Shown: piece by piece, positions 8,965-16,930 of the stretch
Layout of the letters: each line of letters begins with the position of its first letter
Position numbering within the stretch: the first letter of the stretch is position 1
DNA from: UBA1941 sp046329555
GTDB lineage: Bacteria > Bacteroidota > Bacteroidia > Chitinophagales > LD1
DNA: 64,000 bases
Direction: 5' to 3'
NCBI GenBank assembly: GCA_046329555.1
Contig: JAXLUK010000001.1
Location: forward strand, 248,001 to 312,000
Translations under genes and position numbers: made by a program
The notes under the pieces: generated by a model
What the model was told of the DNA's origin: nothing
What the model saw: only the letters and a program-made list of their open reading frames with translations
Database searches by the model: none

Positions 8965-10252
8965 GGTAGCCATGGCGCTGCTTTTATTAGCAGCTAACTG
9001 CTTGGGGCAGACCGCTGCGGTGCTCACCGTTGAACAGGCGGTTCAAAAAGCGTTGGCGAAGAATTACGATATTCAGCTAATCAGAAATGTTGCCGACGAA
9101 GCGCGCATCAACAATACACCGGGTAATGCTGGCATGCTACCCAATGTGAACCTCCAGGCTTCCGATAACTTTTCTTACAACAGCCTGCACCAGAAATTAA
9201 GTAATGGCAGTGATGTGCGCGTAAACGGTGTTCAGGGGAACGCGCTGAGCGCCGGTGTGGTGTTGAATTGGACGGTGTTTGATGGCGCCCGCATGTTCAT
9301 GGAAAAGAAGCGGCTGAGTAAATTACAAGAGGTTGGCGAACTGCAATGGAAAAGCCAGATTCAACAAACCATCACGCAAGTAGTGGCGTTGTATTACAGT
9401 ATCGTTTCGTATAAGCAACAATCAGCCGCTTTACAGGAATCGATACAATACAATACCGAGCGCGCCAATTTGGCCCGGAACAAATTTGAAATAGGCGTTT
9501 CCGCCAAAACGGATTGGTTGCAATCGCAAATCGATTTAAATGCGCGGAAAAGTGATTTATTACAACTGGAATTGAATATCGCCAATGCCAAACACCAGTT
9601 AAATGAATGGATGGGTGAAGCACCCGTGGTTGCCTTCGAGGTAGTGGATTCCATTCGGCTCTCACCGCCAACCACCATCCAGCAAGCCGTGAGTAGAGCC
9701 CAAGAGCAAAACGTTCAATTGCAACTGCTGCGTCGCCAATCTGACATTGCCCGAATCAACCAACAGGAATTGCAAGCCCAACGCTGGCCCAAAATCGCGC
9801 TAAATGGAGGTTATTATTTCACCCGAAACAATAACAGCGCCGGTTTTCAGTTACTCAATGAAACGTACGGACCGCAAGTAGGCTTTTCAGCCAGTATGCC
9901 ATTGTTTAATGGCTTAAACATCAACAGACAGGTAAAAGCAGCCCGCTTTGAGCAGCAATACGCCGATTTAAAAGTCAATCAGTTTAATCTCACCATTAAT
10001 CGGCAGTTATCCGATGCGTACCAGAGCTATGCGGTGCTGATGGAGCAGAAAAAGCTGGCAGCGGAAAGCGTACAGTTCAGTAAAGAAAATCTGGTAATCG
10101 CCACCGAGCGTTTTCGTTTAGGCGGTACTAATACACTGGAGGTGAGGCAGGCGCAACTCAGTTTTGAAGATGCAGCGAACCGGTATGCCCAGGTGCTCTA
10201 TCAATTAAAACTCAATGAAACGGCCATAAAACTATTGCTGAATGCGTGGTAA
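8951..10252 (+). CDS. TolC-family outer-membrane efflux protein
   Basis: 433 residues. A cleavable signal peptide (about 1-20, ending CLGQ) is followed by LTVEQAVQKALAKNYDI, the characteristic start of outer-membrane factors. Two similar halves contain long amphipathic helices and beta segments, each ending with the family pattern (ARNKFEIGVSAKTDWLQSQ and ATERFRLGGTNTLEVRQAQ). It forms the outer-membrane channel of the tripartite pump. It overlaps the pump gene by 14 bases, and the kinase gene starts 16 bases after its stop. Confidence 0.95.
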   Translation: MRKYKVAMALLLLAANCLGQTAAVLTVEQAVQKALAKNYDIQLIRNVADEARINNTPGNAGMLPNVNLQASDNFSYNSLHQKLSNGSDVRVNGVQGNALSAGVVLNWTVFDGARMFMEKKRLSKLQEVGELQWKSQIQQTITQVVALYYSIVSYKQQSAALQESIQYNTERANLARNKFEIGVSAKTDWLQSQIDLNARKSDLLQLELNIANAKHQLNEWMGEAPVVAFEVVDSIRLSPPTTIQQAVSRAQEQNVQLQLLRRQSDIARINQQELQAQRWPKIALNGGYYFTRNNNSAGFQLLNETYGPQVGFSASMPLFNGLNINRQVKAARFEQQYADLKVNQFNLTINRQLSDAYQSYAVLMEQKKLAAESVQFSKENLVIATERFRLGGTNTLEVRQAQLSFEDAANRYAQVLYQLKLNETAIKLLLNAW

Positions 10253-10268
10253 GATTTAATTTGCGTTC

Positions 10269-12119
10269 ATGCCGCTGTTGCGTGACCAAATCAACCAGTT
10301 AAAGCTAGCACTCGCAGAAGCCGATGCTCATGCCAGTGTGGATGCATGGATACGCTTATCATTATTACAGGCAGATGTAAGCCCTCAGGAAAGTTTGCAG
10401 GCCGCTCAAAAAGCCAACGCTATTGCACTTTCATCGGGAAGTGCTCAAGAAACTGTTAATGCGAAAATTGCTTTAGGAAAAGCCTTTTACAATGCCATGC
10501 AGTTTCAACAGGCTGTGGCCTCCTACGATAGTTTACCCAAAGAGCTTTACGAACAAGACCCATCAACGGCATGGCAGTGGCGGATTCACCGCACAGGGGC
10601 GGCCATGCATCTGGCCAAAACATCAGAACATGAAATGCTATTGACTCAGGGGCTGGAATTCTTCAGGCAACAACAGGATGCAGTGGCTCAGTTGGAGACC
10701 CTAAACTATCTCACGGCGCTATATCTGGAAACCGACTTTGCCAAGGCTACCGCATATTGTATTCAAGGCATCCAATTTGCTCAGGAGAAAAACGAAGCAC
10801 TGTGGATCGCAGCCTTCTCGGGTAAACTATTCTATGCTTCACAAAAGGCAGGAGATAAAGTGCGGGCTATCGAATACTTCTACCCTTATTTTGAAACGTA
10901 CTTCAAGCATGGTGCTTACTACCGGATTTTAGGCAGCAGCCGGCAAGCAGCAAATATTTTAAGGGAACTAAATCTACCAGAAGAAGCCGAAAAAGTGTTG
11001 GATGGTGAAATTCAGGTGGCAGAACAGTTAGGCGGTGGATTTGCCCTAGCCGTAGCCTCCGATATTTTCAGGCAGCGCCAACAGCATCAGCAAGCCATCA
11101 ACTTCGCTTTACGCGCTTGCAGTGCCGCAGCACATAGTAACACCCCTCACGAAATTTACTTCACCAGTCATGCATTGGGTCATGCGTATTATAGTGCAGG
11201 AAATTACGCCTACTGCATTGATATCCTGAAACCAATGTTGGAAGCGGGAAACACCGCCATCAATCTGAACAACAAAATAAAATCGCTGCAACTGCTACAT
11301 GATGCCTACGCCAAAACGGCTAACCACCAAAGCGCCTATTCCACGTTGTTGCAACTGCGTACCGCGGAACAGCAGCAAATGAACGACCAGCGTATGAAAG
11401 AGGTGGCCGCTTTGAACGCGCGATATGAATCAGAAAAGAAGGAATTGGAATTACAACGCCTCAAAATAAAACAGCAACAAACAGAACTCGATAGAGCCGA
11501 TAGCGAATTAAAAGCCATTAAGGCGCAAATGAATCCCCACTTCATTTTTAATGCGCTGAACTCCATTCAGGAAATGTTCTTTTTGGGTGATAAGAAAATG
11601 GCTAATGAGCATTTAGGTAAGTTCAGTCAACTCACCAGAGCTATCCTTAAGGCCAGCGGTAAAGCACACATCACGCTAGCGGAAGAAATTGAAATGCTAA
11701 AGCAATATTTGGATCTGGAAGCGTTGCGATTTGAGCATAACTTCCATTATCAGATTGATCTGCCTGATCCATCATGGGAAGAAATACCACTGCCGCCTAT
11801 GCTAATTCAACCCTACGTGGAAAATGCCATCCGGCATGGATTATTACATCAGGTTGGAGAGAAGCAGCTACAGATTCACTTTCAGTGGCAAGAAACGCTT
11901 CAACAATTAGAGGTGACCGTTTCCGACAATGGCATTGGCCGCCAGGCAGCTTCCCGCATGAATGCCAGCCGAAACGCCCTTCATGAGTCGTTTTCCACCG
12001 ATGCCAATGCCCGTCGCTTACAACTGTTGAATCAGGGTAGGCCAGATAAAATAGCAGTAGCATACCGCGATGAACATCCCGGTACAACGGTAATCATTCG
12101 CATTCCCGTAAATTTCTGA
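10269..12119 (+). CDS. TPR-containing LytS/YehU-type sensor histidine kinase, apparently soluble
   Basis: 616 residues. Helical TPR-like repeats occupy about residues 1-370, a charged coiled coil about 375-415, then the His_kinase domain with the phospho-acceptor His424 in MNPHFIFNALNSI, and an HATPase with the N-box PYVENAIRHG and the G-box DNGIGRQ. Related Bacteroidota kinases usually carry a signal peptide and a membrane span between the TPRs and the kinase; I see neither here, so it is probably cytoplasmic. It starts 16 bases after the efflux channel gene and ends 10 bases before the LytTR regulator, so the two form a two-component pair likely linked to the pump operon. Confidence 0.9.
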   Translation: MPLLRDQINQLKLALAEADAHASVDAWIRLSLLQADVSPQESLQAAQKANAIALSSGSAQETVNAKIALGKAFYNAMQFQQAVASYDSLPKELYEQDPSTAWQWRIHRTGAAMHLAKTSEHEMLLTQGLEFFRQQQDAVAQLETLNYLTALYLETDFAKATAYCIQGIQFAQEKNEALWIAAFSGKLFYASQKAGDKVRAIEYFYPYFETYFKHGAYYRILGSSRQAANILRELNLPEEAEKVLDGEIQVAEQLGGGFALAVASDIFRQRQQHQQAINFALRACSAAAHSNTPHEIYFTSHALGHAYYSAGNYAYCIDILKPMLEAGNTAINLNNKIKSLQLLHDAYAKTANHQSAYSTLLQLRTAEQQQMNDQRMKEVAALNARYESEKKELELQRLKIKQQQTELDRADSELKAIKAQMNPHFIFNALNSIQEMFFLGDKKMANEHLGKFSQLTRAILKASGKAHITLAEEIEMLKQYLDLEALRFEHNFHYQIDLPDPSWEEIPLPPMLIQPYVENAIRHGLLHQVGEKQLQIHFQWQETLQQLEVTVSDNGIGRQAASRMNASRNALHESFSTDANARRLQLLNQGRPDKIAVAYRDEHPGTTVIIRIPVNF

Positions 12120-12129
12120 TATTTCACCG

Positions 12130-12876
12130 ATGATTAAAGCCGTTATCATAGACGATGAACCCAGAGCTCAACGGATGTTGGCGGCACTGATTACCGAATA
12201 CTGCAGCGATGTGGAAATAGCTGCCGTGGCTAATGATGTGCCTTCCGGCGTGATTGCCATCAATAAAGTACAGCCCGATGTCCTCTTCCTGGATGTTGAA
12301 ATGCCGGGCTATACCGGGTTTCAACTACTTGATTTTTTCAAGGAAATCAATTTCGAAATCGTTTTCACTACCGCCCACAGCGATTATGCCCTTCAGGCAT
12401 TTCAGGTGAGTGCCATTGATTTTTTACTGAAACCCATACAGATTTCAGACCTACAGCGAGCCGTGGAGCGCGTGAGAACCAATATACCCTTGCGACAACA
12501 GCGTATGGATACCTTGCGCGAAAATTTTGAAACAACCAGCATCCGGAAAATTGCGCTTCCTATGAACGATGGCATTGAGTTCATCGCCACGCAGGACATC
12601 ATCTACCTGATGGCAGATGGCGCTTATACCAATTTCCACTTAGTGAACGGACGGACAATTGTGGTGAGCAAAAAAATCAAGGAATTTGAGCAAGCGCTGG
12701 TCACTTACAACCAATTTTTCCGTTCGCATCGAAGCTATATCATCAACACAGCCAAAATTGCCCGCTATGTGAAACAAGACGGCGGCTTTATCAAAATGGA
12801 CGACGGCACCGAAGTTCCTTTAGCACGCGAGCGAAAGGATGAATTCAATGCGTTGATTAAAAAAATTAGCTGGTAA
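12130..12876 (+). CDS. LytTR-family response regulator
   Basis: 248 residues. A receiver domain at residues 1-120 has acidic Asp8/Asp9, phospho-acceptor Asp55 (VLFLDVEMPG), the Thr of TTAHSDYA and the Lys of LLKPI. A C-terminal LytTR DNA-binding domain occupies about 140-248 with the typical FFRSHRSYIIN and PLARERKDEF motifs. It is the partner of the preceding kinase. LytTR regulators bind direct repeats in promoters; targets here are unknown, with the efflux operon an obvious candidate. It converges with the DUF5606 gene, leaving 15 bases between stops. Confidence 0.95.
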   Translation: MIKAVIIDDEPRAQRMLAALITEYCSDVEIAAVANDVPSGVIAINKVQPDVLFLDVEMPGYTGFQLLDFFKEINFEIVFTTAHSDYALQAFQVSAIDFLLKPIQISDLQRAVERVRTNIPLRQQRMDTLRENFETTSIRKIALPMNDGIEFIATQDIIYLMADGAYTNFHLVNGRTIVVSKKIKEFEQALVTYNQFFRSHRSYIINTAKIARYVKQDGGFIKMDDGTEVPLARERKDEFNALIKKISW

Positions 12877-12891
12877 ATCAGTACAGTACTG

Positions 12892-13449
12892 CTAAGACGC
12901 TTTCCTCGGCGTAGTGATTTTCTTCACCGCTCCGGATGGCTTCGCTGTTGCTTTTGTTTTAGTAGTAGCTGCCGTTTTGGCCTTTGGCTCCTTCTTCGGC
13001 TTGTCTTCCTTCACTGCCTTTTCCTTCTCCGTGGCTTCCTCTGTAGCGGCCGGCTTATCCGATAATAATTCCTCTATCAGATTCTTCTGATTCAGAATAT
13101 TGAACCAGCTTACCATTTTCTTGATGTGGCTTACATAAACCTTCTCCTTATCGTAATCAGGCACCACCTTTTCAAAATAAGCTTTCAAATCGGCATCCGT
13201 CTTCAAACTGGCGGGCGAGTGCTTTCCTTCCTGCTTCTTCATTTCTGCGAAAATCGCCTTCAGCTCAACATTCTCTCCGGTAGTGTACACGGTAATGTTA
13301 TCCAGCGTGCTGAACAAATGCTGCCGGCCGGAAACAAACTTCGTTACCCCGTCTACTAACGACGTAACAATTAAACCATCATTGCGCTTGGCGCCGGCTT
13401 TATACAAACCCGGTAAACCTGTAATTGAAACTATCTCTGAAAATGTCAT
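12892..13449 (-). CDS. DUF5606 family protein with a basic Lys/Ala/Thr-rich tail
   Basis: 185 residues. The N-terminal 135 residues match the DUF5606 pattern common in Bacteroidota (FSEIVSITGLPGLYKAG..., QHLFSTLDNITVYT). The function of this family is not established to my knowledge. The C-terminal 50 residues switch to a low-complexity stretch of Lys, Ala, Thr and Pro resembling histone H1-like or nucleoid-associated tails, suggesting but not proving nucleic-acid binding. A promoter box lies 17 bases upstream of the ATG. It is convergent with the response regulator gene. Confidence 0.88.
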   Translation of the reverse strand: MTFSEIVSITGLPGLYKAGAKRNDGLIVTSLVDGVTKFVSGRQHLFSTLDNITVYTTGENVELKAIFAEMKKQEGKHSPASLKTDADLKAYFEKVVPDYDKEKVYVSHIKKMVSWFNILNQKNLIEELLSDKPAATEEATEKEKAVKEDKPKKEPKAKTAATTKTKATAKPSGAVKKITTPRKAS

Positions 13450-13466
13450 ATCGATTAAATCTTTGG

Positions 13467-13474
13467 CGAAAATA
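13467..13474 (-). promoter_or_regulatory. Promoter -7 box of the DUF5606 gene
   Basis: On the minus strand this reads TATTTTCG, a good match to TAnnTTTG, 17 bases before the ATG. No convincing -33 TTG was seen. Confidence 0.5.
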
Positions 13475-13501
13475 GAAAATCAGGTGTATGCAGCAACCAT
13501 G

Positions 13502-13526
13502 AAAAAGGGCGCCCGTAAAGGCGCCC
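13502..13526 (-). terminator. Rho-independent terminator (minus strand)
   Basis: GGGCGCC (13507-13513) and GGCGCCC (13520-13526) form a 7-bp GC stem with a 6-base loop. On the minus strand the hairpin is followed by TTTTT (bases 13506-13502). It would stop transcripts arriving from the coiled-coil protein gene at 13849-14211 just before the DUF5606 promoter. Confidence 0.75.
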
Positions 13527-13530
13527 CTTA

Positions 13531-13848
13531 AACCCAACTACCCTATTATCTTTACTATCCCGTATATTTCTTAAAAAGCTGGCATCAGATGCCGACTCCG
13601 GTTGCGGCCTACGCTTGAAAAGCCGCTCAATTTTTGCTCATTGCCATCGTTCTTCGAAAGCACCGAGCCAGCTTCAAACCATTCTGTCACTTACACCCAT
13701 CTTCAACATCCAGGGTATTTTTTTTCCACCTGGAACATGATTTCCCAACTGCTCCATGCGGCCGAAATAAAACAACCAAAGCAACTTCATCTTAACAATC
13801 CACCCTCCTGCATGGTTCGCATTCGCCGCAGCAGAATCAGCTTGCTCT
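13531..13848. other. Intergenic region, no convincing gene
   Basis: About 320 bases between the terminator and the coiled-coil gene. It contains a 13-base palindrome (GGCATC-A-GATGCC, 13581-13593) and short reading frames on both strands with no recognisable product. It is probably a long 3' untranslated region of the minus-strand transcript; a small RNA is possible but unsupported. Confidence 0.4.
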
Positions 13849-14211
13849 TTACAAAAACAATACGCTGCCTGCATTTAGTTTAATTAAGATTAATGATTGT
13901 TCCGCATCAGCAATTGTAGCCCGAATCCTACGCACCAACGCTGCCGGATGAAGCCACGGTTGCGGCGCTTGCTTCAGCCAACTCATCAACTCAGTTTGCA
14001 ACACAATCAAATGCTGCTGCAATTGCCTGATCTGCATTTCTACATATTCCACCTGCCGGAATGCACCTCGCTGGTACGAAGCCCGTTTTACTGACCTAAG
14101 CTGTTGTTTTAATTGTCTGAGCTCTCCCAACAACTGCGTCATCCTTTGTGCCGCCAGCAACAACCTTTTGCGATTCTTACTTCTTCCTTCCAGCTCCTCC
14201 TTCGTTTTCAT
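13849..14211 (-). CDS. Small basic coiled-coil protein of unknown function
   Basis: 120 residues, rich in Lys, Arg, Gln and Leu. Residues about 18-80 show heptad-like Leu/Gln spacing (MTQLLGELRQLKQQLRSVKR, then EMQIRQLQQHLIVLQTELMS), so a coiled coil is likely. No signal peptide or known domain is recognised. It lies on the minus strand downstream of the secreted-protein gene with a 102-base gap and upstream of a matching terminator. The regular coil pattern makes a real gene likely, but it has no family assignment. Confidence 0.6.
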   Translation of the reverse strand: MKTKEELEGRSKNRKRLLLAAQRMTQLLGELRQLKQQLRSVKRASYQRGAFRQVEYVEMQIRQLQQHLIVLQTELMSWLKQAPQPWLHPAALVRRIRATIADAEQSLILIKLNAGSVLFL

Positions 14212-14313
14212 ATCCGCGCTTTATTACTAAACGCATAAAACACCGTGCCAGTTCGCAGTGGTAGATATGAATTAACATTTGGTAGGAAATTTGACGCTGC
14301 TATGACAAACCAC

Positions 14314-15300
14314 TCACTTGGGCAGTACGGGCTGTCGTTTCGGCTCGCCGAATAGCGGCACCGGAATAGGCGGATTATCGTCCTCGTCAATAGAGAATGT
14401 AAACACCTTTTCAATCCATTCCCAATGATCGGTAACCCACTTAAAGCCCTCATACGTGCCATCCTGTACGTACGTAAAGTAAGCGCCCTTCGCCCTTGGA
14501 TTGGGCGGCGCCAGATGATCAACCACAATCAAGTTCAGATTATCATCGTAGTTTAAAGTTGGGCTCGCACTCCATTTGTATTCGATGAAGAACCTGCTTA
14601 GCGTATCCTTCATTTTCAACCGGGTGGTATCACTATAACTAAAGTTGAACACAGGAGCGCCAAATCGCGGACGACCAAGACTATCAAAGGTCATCACATC
14701 CAAAATTTTTCGCTTTGAAATGAAATCAGCGGCTTCGAAACCGAATAGGGTATAATAGGTTTTCTTCTTCACCGTATTTTCCAGAATGCGGTAGTAAATC
14801 TGACCATACCAGTTTTCATTGGTGAGTGTTTGCTGTGTATGAAAAGGCAAGGTATCGCGCAGATCTTTCAACGGGAACAAGCGCGCTTTTTTCCCCTTCA
14901 TCTGCAACACCCCATAGTAGCGGAATCTTCCTTTGGGATAGTGCAGTTGCCAGGTAAACAGACGGAAGGAGCTATCGGGTGGATAAAGGCGGGACACATT
15001 AAACAGCGAATCAAATCCGTAATAGAATGAGTTATCATTCTTCAAGGTGTGCATGAACTTCGGAATGAAACGATAGCACGCGGCTTTGCGATTCACCAAA
15101 TCACCCGTATCCCACATCATTATTTTGGCCAACAGCAACAATGAATCTTCCGCTTTCTGAAACAACTGCAATTGTTGCTTGGTGAGTTGGGGCTTGTTAC
15201 TCACCACGGGTGCGGGGCCCGGTTTTACCGGATGCTGACCAGCAGCACTGGCCACCATGCAGTAACATACAATAACTATACTGAAAATCTTCCTGTTCAT
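14314..15300 (-). CDS. Secreted protein of unknown function, probable conserved Bacteroidota family
   Basis: 328 residues. A signal peptide (about 1-21, cleavage near SAAGQ) is followed by a short Pro-rich linker and a globular region rich in Tyr, Phe and Asp with no catalytic motif I recognise. Aromatic-rich strands (SSFRLFTWQLHYPKGRFRYY, TYYTLFGFEAADF) suggest a beta-rich periplasmic or surface domain. The start codon overlaps the stop of the alpha/beta hydrolase gene by 4 bases, so the two are co-translated and may act in one periplasmic process; that link is inference. Confidence 0.8.
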   Translation of the reverse strand: MNRKIFSIVIVCYCMVASAAGQHPVKPGPAPVVSNKPQLTKQQLQLFQKAEDSLLLLAKIMMWDTGDLVNRKAACYRFIPKFMHTLKNDNSFYYGFDSLFNVSRLYPPDSSFRLFTWQLHYPKGRFRYYGVLQMKGKKARLFPLKDLRDTLPFHTQQTLTNENWYGQIYYRILENTVKKKTYYTLFGFEAADFISKRKILDVMTFDSLGRPRFGAPVFNFSYSDTTRLKMKDTLSRFFIEYKWSASPTLNYDDNLNLIVVDHLAPPNPRAKGAYFTYVQDGTYEGFKWVTDHWEWIEKVFTFSIDEDDNPPIPVPLFGEPKRQPVLPK

Positions 15301-16241
15301 ATTGGCTCTTCTCCCAAAAACCGTGCTATAGCCACAGCCGTTTCTCCCGGTCTTTCAATCATCGGTACATGTCCGCATCCTTCAAACATCAATACCTGGC
15401 TATTGGCAATATCGCGTTTAAACCGGTTGGCATGGTCAGCAGGCACCACCTTATCTTCCTTACCCCATACAATAAATGTAGGACACTGAATCGTTTTGAT
15501 CCATGCGCTATCCGGAAAATCAGCCTGTTCCACCAACTTAAATAAAAACGACATATTCCCCTTTTTATTGGAAGAAGCATTGTTGATGGCTACGAACCGG
15601 TCGCGTATTTTCGAGTCATCGAAAAACACCAACTCTGCATTGCGCTTCGACATAAACATCGGCATCCCTTTTTCGGCCAGGCGTTTCATGGCACCGAATT
15701 TCAGCACGAACAAATTCTTTTTCACGGCTTCAATATCATACCCTGCAGCAGCCAGTAGTACTAATTTCTTTACGCGCTGGGGTTGTTTGGCAGCCAGCGT
15801 CCAGGCCATGGCACCACCCATCGAATTGCCAATCACATAAGCAGAATCGATGTGAAGTGAATCAAAAAGCAGTTGATAAAATTCTGAATATGCGGCAAGA
15901 TATCTTTCGCCATTTTTTAAAGTTGGAAAGTCGGAAAGACCAAAACCCGGTACATCAATACGGATGCAGCGATAATGCGATTTCAGCACTTCATTCAAAG
16001 AATCAAAATTGTGAAAATTACCGCCCAAGCCGTGAATCATCAGCACTGGTATGCCTTGCCCTTCATCGGCATAATGAATCTCCGCATCGCGCCAGTGAAA
16101 ATAGTGCGATGATGGCACCGCAATGCGCCGCTTGCATTCATCTTTCGAAATCGTGCAATCAGGCGCCCAAAACGGAAGCGTGAGCAACGCCACAACAGCT
16201 AACAACACGAATACGCCCAAACTTTTGATCCAAACTTTCAT
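15297..16241 (-). CDS. Alpha/beta-hydrolase fold protein
   Basis: 314 residues. The N-terminal hydrophobic segment (residues 8-26, ending at FWAPDC) could be a membrane anchor or signal. The alpha/beta hydrolase core follows: oxyanion-hole motif IHGLGGNFHNF, nucleophile elbow GNSMGG with catalytic Ser, acid in WGKEDKVVP, and catalytic His in GCGHVPMIERP. Substrate is unknown (esterase, lipase or lactonase type). It is the first gene of a two-gene unit with the secreted protein downstream. A TAACTTTG promoter box ends 4 bases before the ATG, suggesting a leaderless transcript. Confidence 0.92.
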   Translation of the reverse strand: MKVWIKSLGVFVLLAVVALLTLPFWAPDCTISKDECKRRIAVPSSHYFHWRDAEIHYADEGQGIPVLMIHGLGGNFHNFDSLNEVLKSHYRCIRIDVPGFGLSDFPTLKNGERYLAAYSEFYQLLFDSLHIDSAYVIGNSMGGAMAWTLAAKQPQRVKKLVLLAAAGYDIEAVKKNLFVLKFGAMKRLAEKGMPMFMSKRNAELVFFDDSKIRDRFVAINNASSNKKGNMSFLFKLVEQADFPDSAWIKTIQCPTFIVWGKEDKVVPADHANRFKRDIANSQVLMFEGCGHVPMIERPGETAVAIARFLGEEPI

Positions 16242-16245
16242 GGTA

Positions 16246-16253
16246 CAAAGTTA
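16246..16253 (-). promoter_or_regulatory. Promoter -7 box of the alpha/beta hydrolase gene
   Basis: Minus strand reads TAACTTTG, a perfect TAnnTTTG, with only 4 bases between it and the ATG at 16241. Transcription would then begin at or next to the start codon. Confidence 0.6.
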
Positions 16254-16588
16254 AGTTTAGATCAGAGACTTCGATTGACAAATTCGACGGCCTTCAGCCT
16301 GCCGCGCACCGAGCACAAGGTGACGATAGCGGATATGGGTAACGAAGGCGCTTTAGTTGATATTTTTTTAAATGATGGCGGCTTACGGGCTTTGCGTGGC
16401 TACGGTGCTCCGCTCGGAACTCGCTACGCACTGCTCCTTACAGTCGCACCACTCCAATCCCGGCCGCTTTTCCGTCTTAACCTGCAATACCCTGCCCGCA
16501 AGCGCAAAAGGAAAGACATGTGCACCTTTTCCAAAATGCTTGGGAATGCTTGTGGGGCTGATAAAAACAATCAAAATCGTAGCGCCAC
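16254..16588. other. Intergenic region with a short GC-rich repeat-like segment
   Basis: No credible gene. The stretch 16398-16431 (GGCTACGGTGCTCCGCT... ending CGCTACGCAC) is matched in inverse orientation, with a 6-base difference, at 22096-22123. This is probably debris of a GC-rich extragenic repeat. Reading frames through this region on the plus strand have no domain-like content. Confidence 0.4.
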
Positions 16589-16618
16589 TTGTCGAAAAAG
16601 AACGAATTTGTATATTTG
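16589..16618 (+). promoter_or_regulatory. Promoter of the tRNA-Ser/tRNA-Pro operon
   Basis: TTG (16589-16591), 19-base spacer, TATATTTG (16611-16618): a perfect Bacteroidota -33/-7 promoter. It ends 7 bases before the mature 5' end of tRNA-Ser. Confidence 0.85.
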
Positions 16619-16625
16619 CCGCCCC

Positions 16626-16714
16626 GGTGAGATGGGTGAGAGGCTGAAACCACCAGTTTGCTAAACTGACGTACGGGTTAAACTGTACCGAGGGTTCGAA
16701 TCCCTCTCTCACCG
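16626..16714 (+). tRNA. tRNA-Ser (anticodon GCT)
   Basis: 89-nt class II tRNA. Acceptor GGTGAGA (16626-16632) pairs with TCTCACC (16707-16713), with discriminator G at 16714. T arm is GAGGG-TTCGAAT-CCCTC (16690-16706). The anticodon loop TTGCTAA gives GCT, reading AGC/AGU serine codons. The long variable arm (CGTACGGG... region) is typical of tRNA-Ser. CCA is not encoded. Confidence 0.96.
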
Positions 16715-16736
16715 CACGGTTGAACAGAAAAAGTTT

Positions 16737-16811
16737 CGGGGTGTAGCGCAGCCCGGTTAGCGCACCTGCTTTGGGAGCAGGGGGTCCCAGGTTCGAATCC
16801 TGGTACCCCGA
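16737..16811 (+). tRNA. tRNA-Pro (anticodon TGG)
   Basis: 75 nt. Acceptor CGGGGTG (16737-16743) pairs with TACCCCG (16804-16810), discriminator A. The anticodon stem CCTGC/GCAGG encloses TTTGGGA, so the anticodon is TGG. T arm CCAGG-TTCGAAT-CCTGG. It lies 22 bases after tRNA-Ser in the same transcript and is followed by a terminator. Confidence 0.97.
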
Positions 16812-16817
16812 CTTTAG

Positions 16818-16848
16818 AAAGGTTGTCATTTGTGGCAACCTTTTTTTG
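16818..16848 (+). terminator. Rho-independent terminator of the tRNA operon
   Basis: GGTTGTC (16821-16827) pairs with GGCAACC (16834-16840) around a 6-base loop, followed by seven T. It closes the two-tRNA transcription unit. Confidence 0.85.
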
Positions 16849-16852
16849 TTTT

Positions 16853-16922
16853 TGGGAAGTGTTACCGCTTAGCGCATCCCGATGGAATCGGGAGGGTCCC
16901 AGGTTCGAATCCTGGTACCCCG
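16853..16922 (+). pseudogene. Degenerate tRNA-Pro-derived sequence (tRNA-like remnant)
   Basis: The last 29 bases (16894-16922) are identical to the 3' half of the preceding tRNA-Pro (16782-16810), and both are followed by TTTAGAAA with a 2-base offset. The D-arm segment TTAGCGCA is also shared. The 5' acceptor strand is mostly destroyed (TGGGAAG against TACCCCG). The anticodon arm is replaced by a perfect palindrome TCCCGAT-GGA-ATCGGGA (16877-16893), which as a 7-base loop would present GGA. It lies after the operon terminator, so it is probably a tandem duplication remnant and not a functional tRNA. An integration-site scar is a weaker alternative. Confidence 0.7.
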
Positions 16923-16930
16923 TTTAGAAA

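Noticed and set aside
12880..12892. Small palindrome CAGTA-CAG-TACTG between the response regulator and DUF5606 genes as a terminator
   Set aside because: Only a 5-bp stem with no T-run on either strand; too weak to call.
13674..13874. 66-codon minus-strand ORF in the gap before the terminator
   Set aside because: It overlaps the end of the coiled-coil gene, has no recognisable features and no promoter box; the terminator can be explained by the upstream gene.
16275..16664. 129-codon plus-strand ORF running into the tRNA-Ser gene
   Set aside because: It passes through the tRNA promoter and ends inside the tRNA; no protein-like pattern.
16383..16838. 151-codon minus-strand ORF across the two tRNA genes
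   Set aside because: It is the antisense of tRNA-Pro and tRNA-Ser; peptides such as QDSNLGPPAPK and REGFEPSVQ are well-known translation artefacts of tRNA genes.
16782..16922. Direct repeat of the tRNA-Pro 3' end as attL/attR of an integrated element
   Set aside because: The two copies are only 112 bases apart, with no integrase or cargo between or beside them; similarity also extends into the D arm, which fits tandem tRNA duplication better.
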